In this document: in pieces, positions 6,303 through 7,687 of the stretch | How the letters are laid out: every line of letters starts with the position of its first letter | How positions within the stretch are numbered: the stretch's first letter is position 1 | Source: an uncultured Verrucomicrobia subdivision 3 bacterium | GTDB taxonomy: Bacteria > Verrucomicrobiota > Verrucomicrobiia > Limisphaerales > UBA11358 | Length of the DNA: 7,687 bases | Direction of reading: 5' to 3' | NCBI GenBank assembly: GCA_903861445.1 | Contig: CAIOUK010000150.1 | Coordinates: 1 to 7,687, forward strand | Position numbers and translations under genes: made by a program | Notes under the pieces: generated by a model | The model's input: only the letters and a program-made list of their open reading frames with translations | Told to the model about the DNA's origin: nothing | Databases searched by the model: none

Positions 6303-7687
6303 CAATGTCCTTCAATTTCTTGGTGAACTCTTCAAATTGTTTTTCGGCGATTTTATATTTTTGCGTCAGGCCTGACATGATTTCGTAGGCGCGATGAAAT
6401 TCCGCGCGCTGCACAGCCGTGTCCGCGCTGCTCTTCGCTCGGAGCAGCGCTGCCTTGATCGCGCGCACCTGCTCCGCCGCGCCCTGCGCGAAGCGATAAT
6501 TAAAAATTGCGTCGGCGTCGTTCGTGTTCAACATTACCGCACGCTCGTAGATTTTTGCCGCCGAGGCGAAACCCTGCTCCAAACCATCCAAATCTTTCGA
6601 CTGTTTTGCCTTTTGGAACTGCACATTGCCCAAGTTGTAATACGCCTTTTGCTGCAATTTCAAATCCGGCGCGGCGGCGACTTGTTCGAACAAGCTTTGT
6701 GCCAGATCAAAATTTGTCGCGCGATAAGCCGCGTCGCCGGCGTTGAACACCAGCCGCAAGTCATTCGTCTTCACCGTCGCGATTTTTTGGTATTCCGCCA
6801 GCGCGTTCGTGAAATTGCCAGACTGATAATCGTGTAGCGCCGAGGTCGGCGAAGCATTCGTCACCACCGGTAAAAATATAAATGCTAACAAAGTTATGGC
6901 GGCTGTGGCTTTGCTTTTGGCTCTGGTGGCCGTCCGCAAGGACCGTTCCGGCAGCAAAAATTCCGCAATCAATAAAAGCATCGCCGCCGCCAGCGGCCAC
7001 TGGAACTGCTCGTGATATCTTTGCACAAACTTTTCTTTGTTCTCTAATTTTGGCAACGATGCCAGACCGCGATCGTAAAGTATGTTGATGGTGTCCGCGC
7101 CGCGCAACGGCAGATAAAAGCCGCCGGTCGCCGACGCGATTTGCTGCAAGAGTTGTTCGTTCAAATGCGATTTCACAACCTGACCTTTTTCATCGCGGAT
7201 GTAATCGGAATTTCCATTCGCATCCGCAATCGTCACCAGCGTGCCGTCCGCTGAACCAATGCCGATGGTGAAAATTTTCAGCCCTTCCTTCGCCGCGTTT
7301 TGCGCGGCTTCGAGCGCGCCTTCGTCGTTGTCCTCGCCGTCGGTGAACAGCACCAGCGCACGGTGATTGCCCTTTTCCTTAAAAGTGCCAAGCGCTGTGT
7401 TGATTGCGGAGGCGATGGCCGTGCCGCCTTGCGGAATCGTGTTCACATCCAGCGTCTGCACGCTTTGCTGAAACGCCGTGTCGTCAATCGTCAGCGGACA
7501 TTCCAGAAACGCGTCGCCGGCGAACGCCACCAGCCCGAGCCGGTCGGTCTTCGCGGTCTGCATCAGCTCCAGCGCGGCGAGCTTCGCACGCGCGAGGCGG
7601 TTCGGCGCGATGTCCGTCGCGAGCATGGATTTGGAAGTGTCCACGGCCACGACGATGTCCAAACCGTTTTGCTGCACTTCTTCCAAA
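6274..7687 (-). CDS. VWA-domain protein fused to TPRs (BatB/BatC-type), 5'-truncated
   Basis: The 3' 470 codons of a Bat (aerotolerance) family membrane protein. The frame runs off the window edge, and the first codon here is a Leu TTG, not a believable start. The family normally has about 80 further residues with one or two helices before the VWA domain. Counting from 7686, the VWA domain spans about 9-205. Its metal-ion-dependent adhesion site is complete: D16-T-S18-K-S20, T89 in QGGTA, and D116 in FTDGEDND. A helix at 231-245 follows, then a second hydrophobic segment at about 260-276, then periplasmic TPR-like repeats at about 283-395 (for example LHDYQSGNFTNALAEYQ and AYYNLGNVQF). BatB and TPR functions are thus in one chain. 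Bat proteins were linked to aerotolerance and periplasmic protein handling; the exact role is uncertain. The next gene overlaps the stop by 29 bp. Confidence 0.9.
   Translation of the reverse strand, partial: LEEVQQNGLDIVVAVDTSKSMLATDIAPNRLARAKLAALELMQTAKTDRLGLVAFAGDAFLECPLTIDDTAFQQSVQTLDVNTIPQGGTAIASAINTALGTFKEKGNHRALVLFTDGEDNDEGALEAAQNAAKEGLKIFTIGIGSADGTLVTIADANGNSDYIRDEKGQVVKSHLNEQLLQQIASATGGFYLPLRGADTINILYDRGLASLPKLENKEKFVQRYHEQFQWPLAAAMLLLIAEFLLPERSLRTATRAKSKATAAITLLAFIFLPVVTNASPTSALHDYQSGNFTNALAEYQKIATVKTNDLRLVFNAGDAAYRATNFDLAQSLFEQVAAAPDLKLQQKAYYNLGNVQFQKAKQSKDLDGLEQGFASAAKIYERAVMLNTNDADAIFNYRFAQGAAEQVRAIKAALLRAKSSADTAVQRAEFHRAYEIMSGLTQKYKIAEKQFEEFTKKLKDIDDIATPHQP
6308..6313 (-). promoter_or_regulatory. 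Shine-Dalgarno site fixing the start of the Gln-rich TPR gene
   Basis: GAAGGA on the minus strand lies 5 bases before the ATG at 6302 and only 2 bases before the alternative TTG at 6305. It sits inside the 3' coding part of the VWA/TPR gene. It therefore supports the ATG start and reinitiation by ribosomes finishing the upstream gene. Confidence 0.6.

Overview
The window is a chromosomal stretch from a moderately GC-rich bacterium, most likely a member of the Verrucomicrobiota (Pedosphaera/Limisphaerales-like) or a relative in the PVC group. That placement is an inference from the gene mix: a Gfo/Idh/MocA oxidoreductase, a DUF4337 membrane protein, DUF2721, and a Bat-type VWA/TPR operon. No rRNA or other phylogenetic marker is present.

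Layout, left to right. (1) 1-1059 (+): the 3' part of a Gfo/Idh/MocA-family NAD(P)-dependent oxidoreductase, cut by the window edge. (2) 1114-1572 (+): a small, clearly AT-richer gene for a one-helix membrane protein with a PH-like cytoplasmic part. (3) 1643-2098 and 2108-4282 (+): a two-gene unit of a DUF2721 membrane protein and a 724-residue fusion of a ferritin-like diiron domain (DUF455-like) with an ATP-grasp ligase domain. (4) 4260-4832 (-): a DUF4337 membrane protein whose 3' end overlaps the fusion gene by 23 bp. (5) 4954-5667 (+): radC. (6) 7687-5691 (-): the distal part of a Bat (aerotolerance-type) operon, namely a VWA protein fused to TPRs (5' end outside the window), then a translationally coupled, exported TPR protein with an extremely Gln/Lys-rich tail.

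Two things deserve most attention. First, an exact 60-bp doublet of inverted REP-like hairpins lies at 3338-3397. Each hairpin carries a GTAG head, as in the REP elements recognised by RAYT transposases. The doublet sits inside the coding region of the ferritin/ATP-grasp fusion and is translated in frame as 20 residues. The two copies differ only by a compensated base-pair swap, which argues that the hairpin fold is conserved. Second, the fusion enzyme has a complete set of diiron ligands (two ExxH motifs) and ATP-grasp motifs in one chain. It could be a two-step metabolite-making enzyme of unknown product.

No RNA genes, CRISPR arrays, prophage genes or transposase genes were seen. Apart from the genes listed, the gaps are all under 125 bp.
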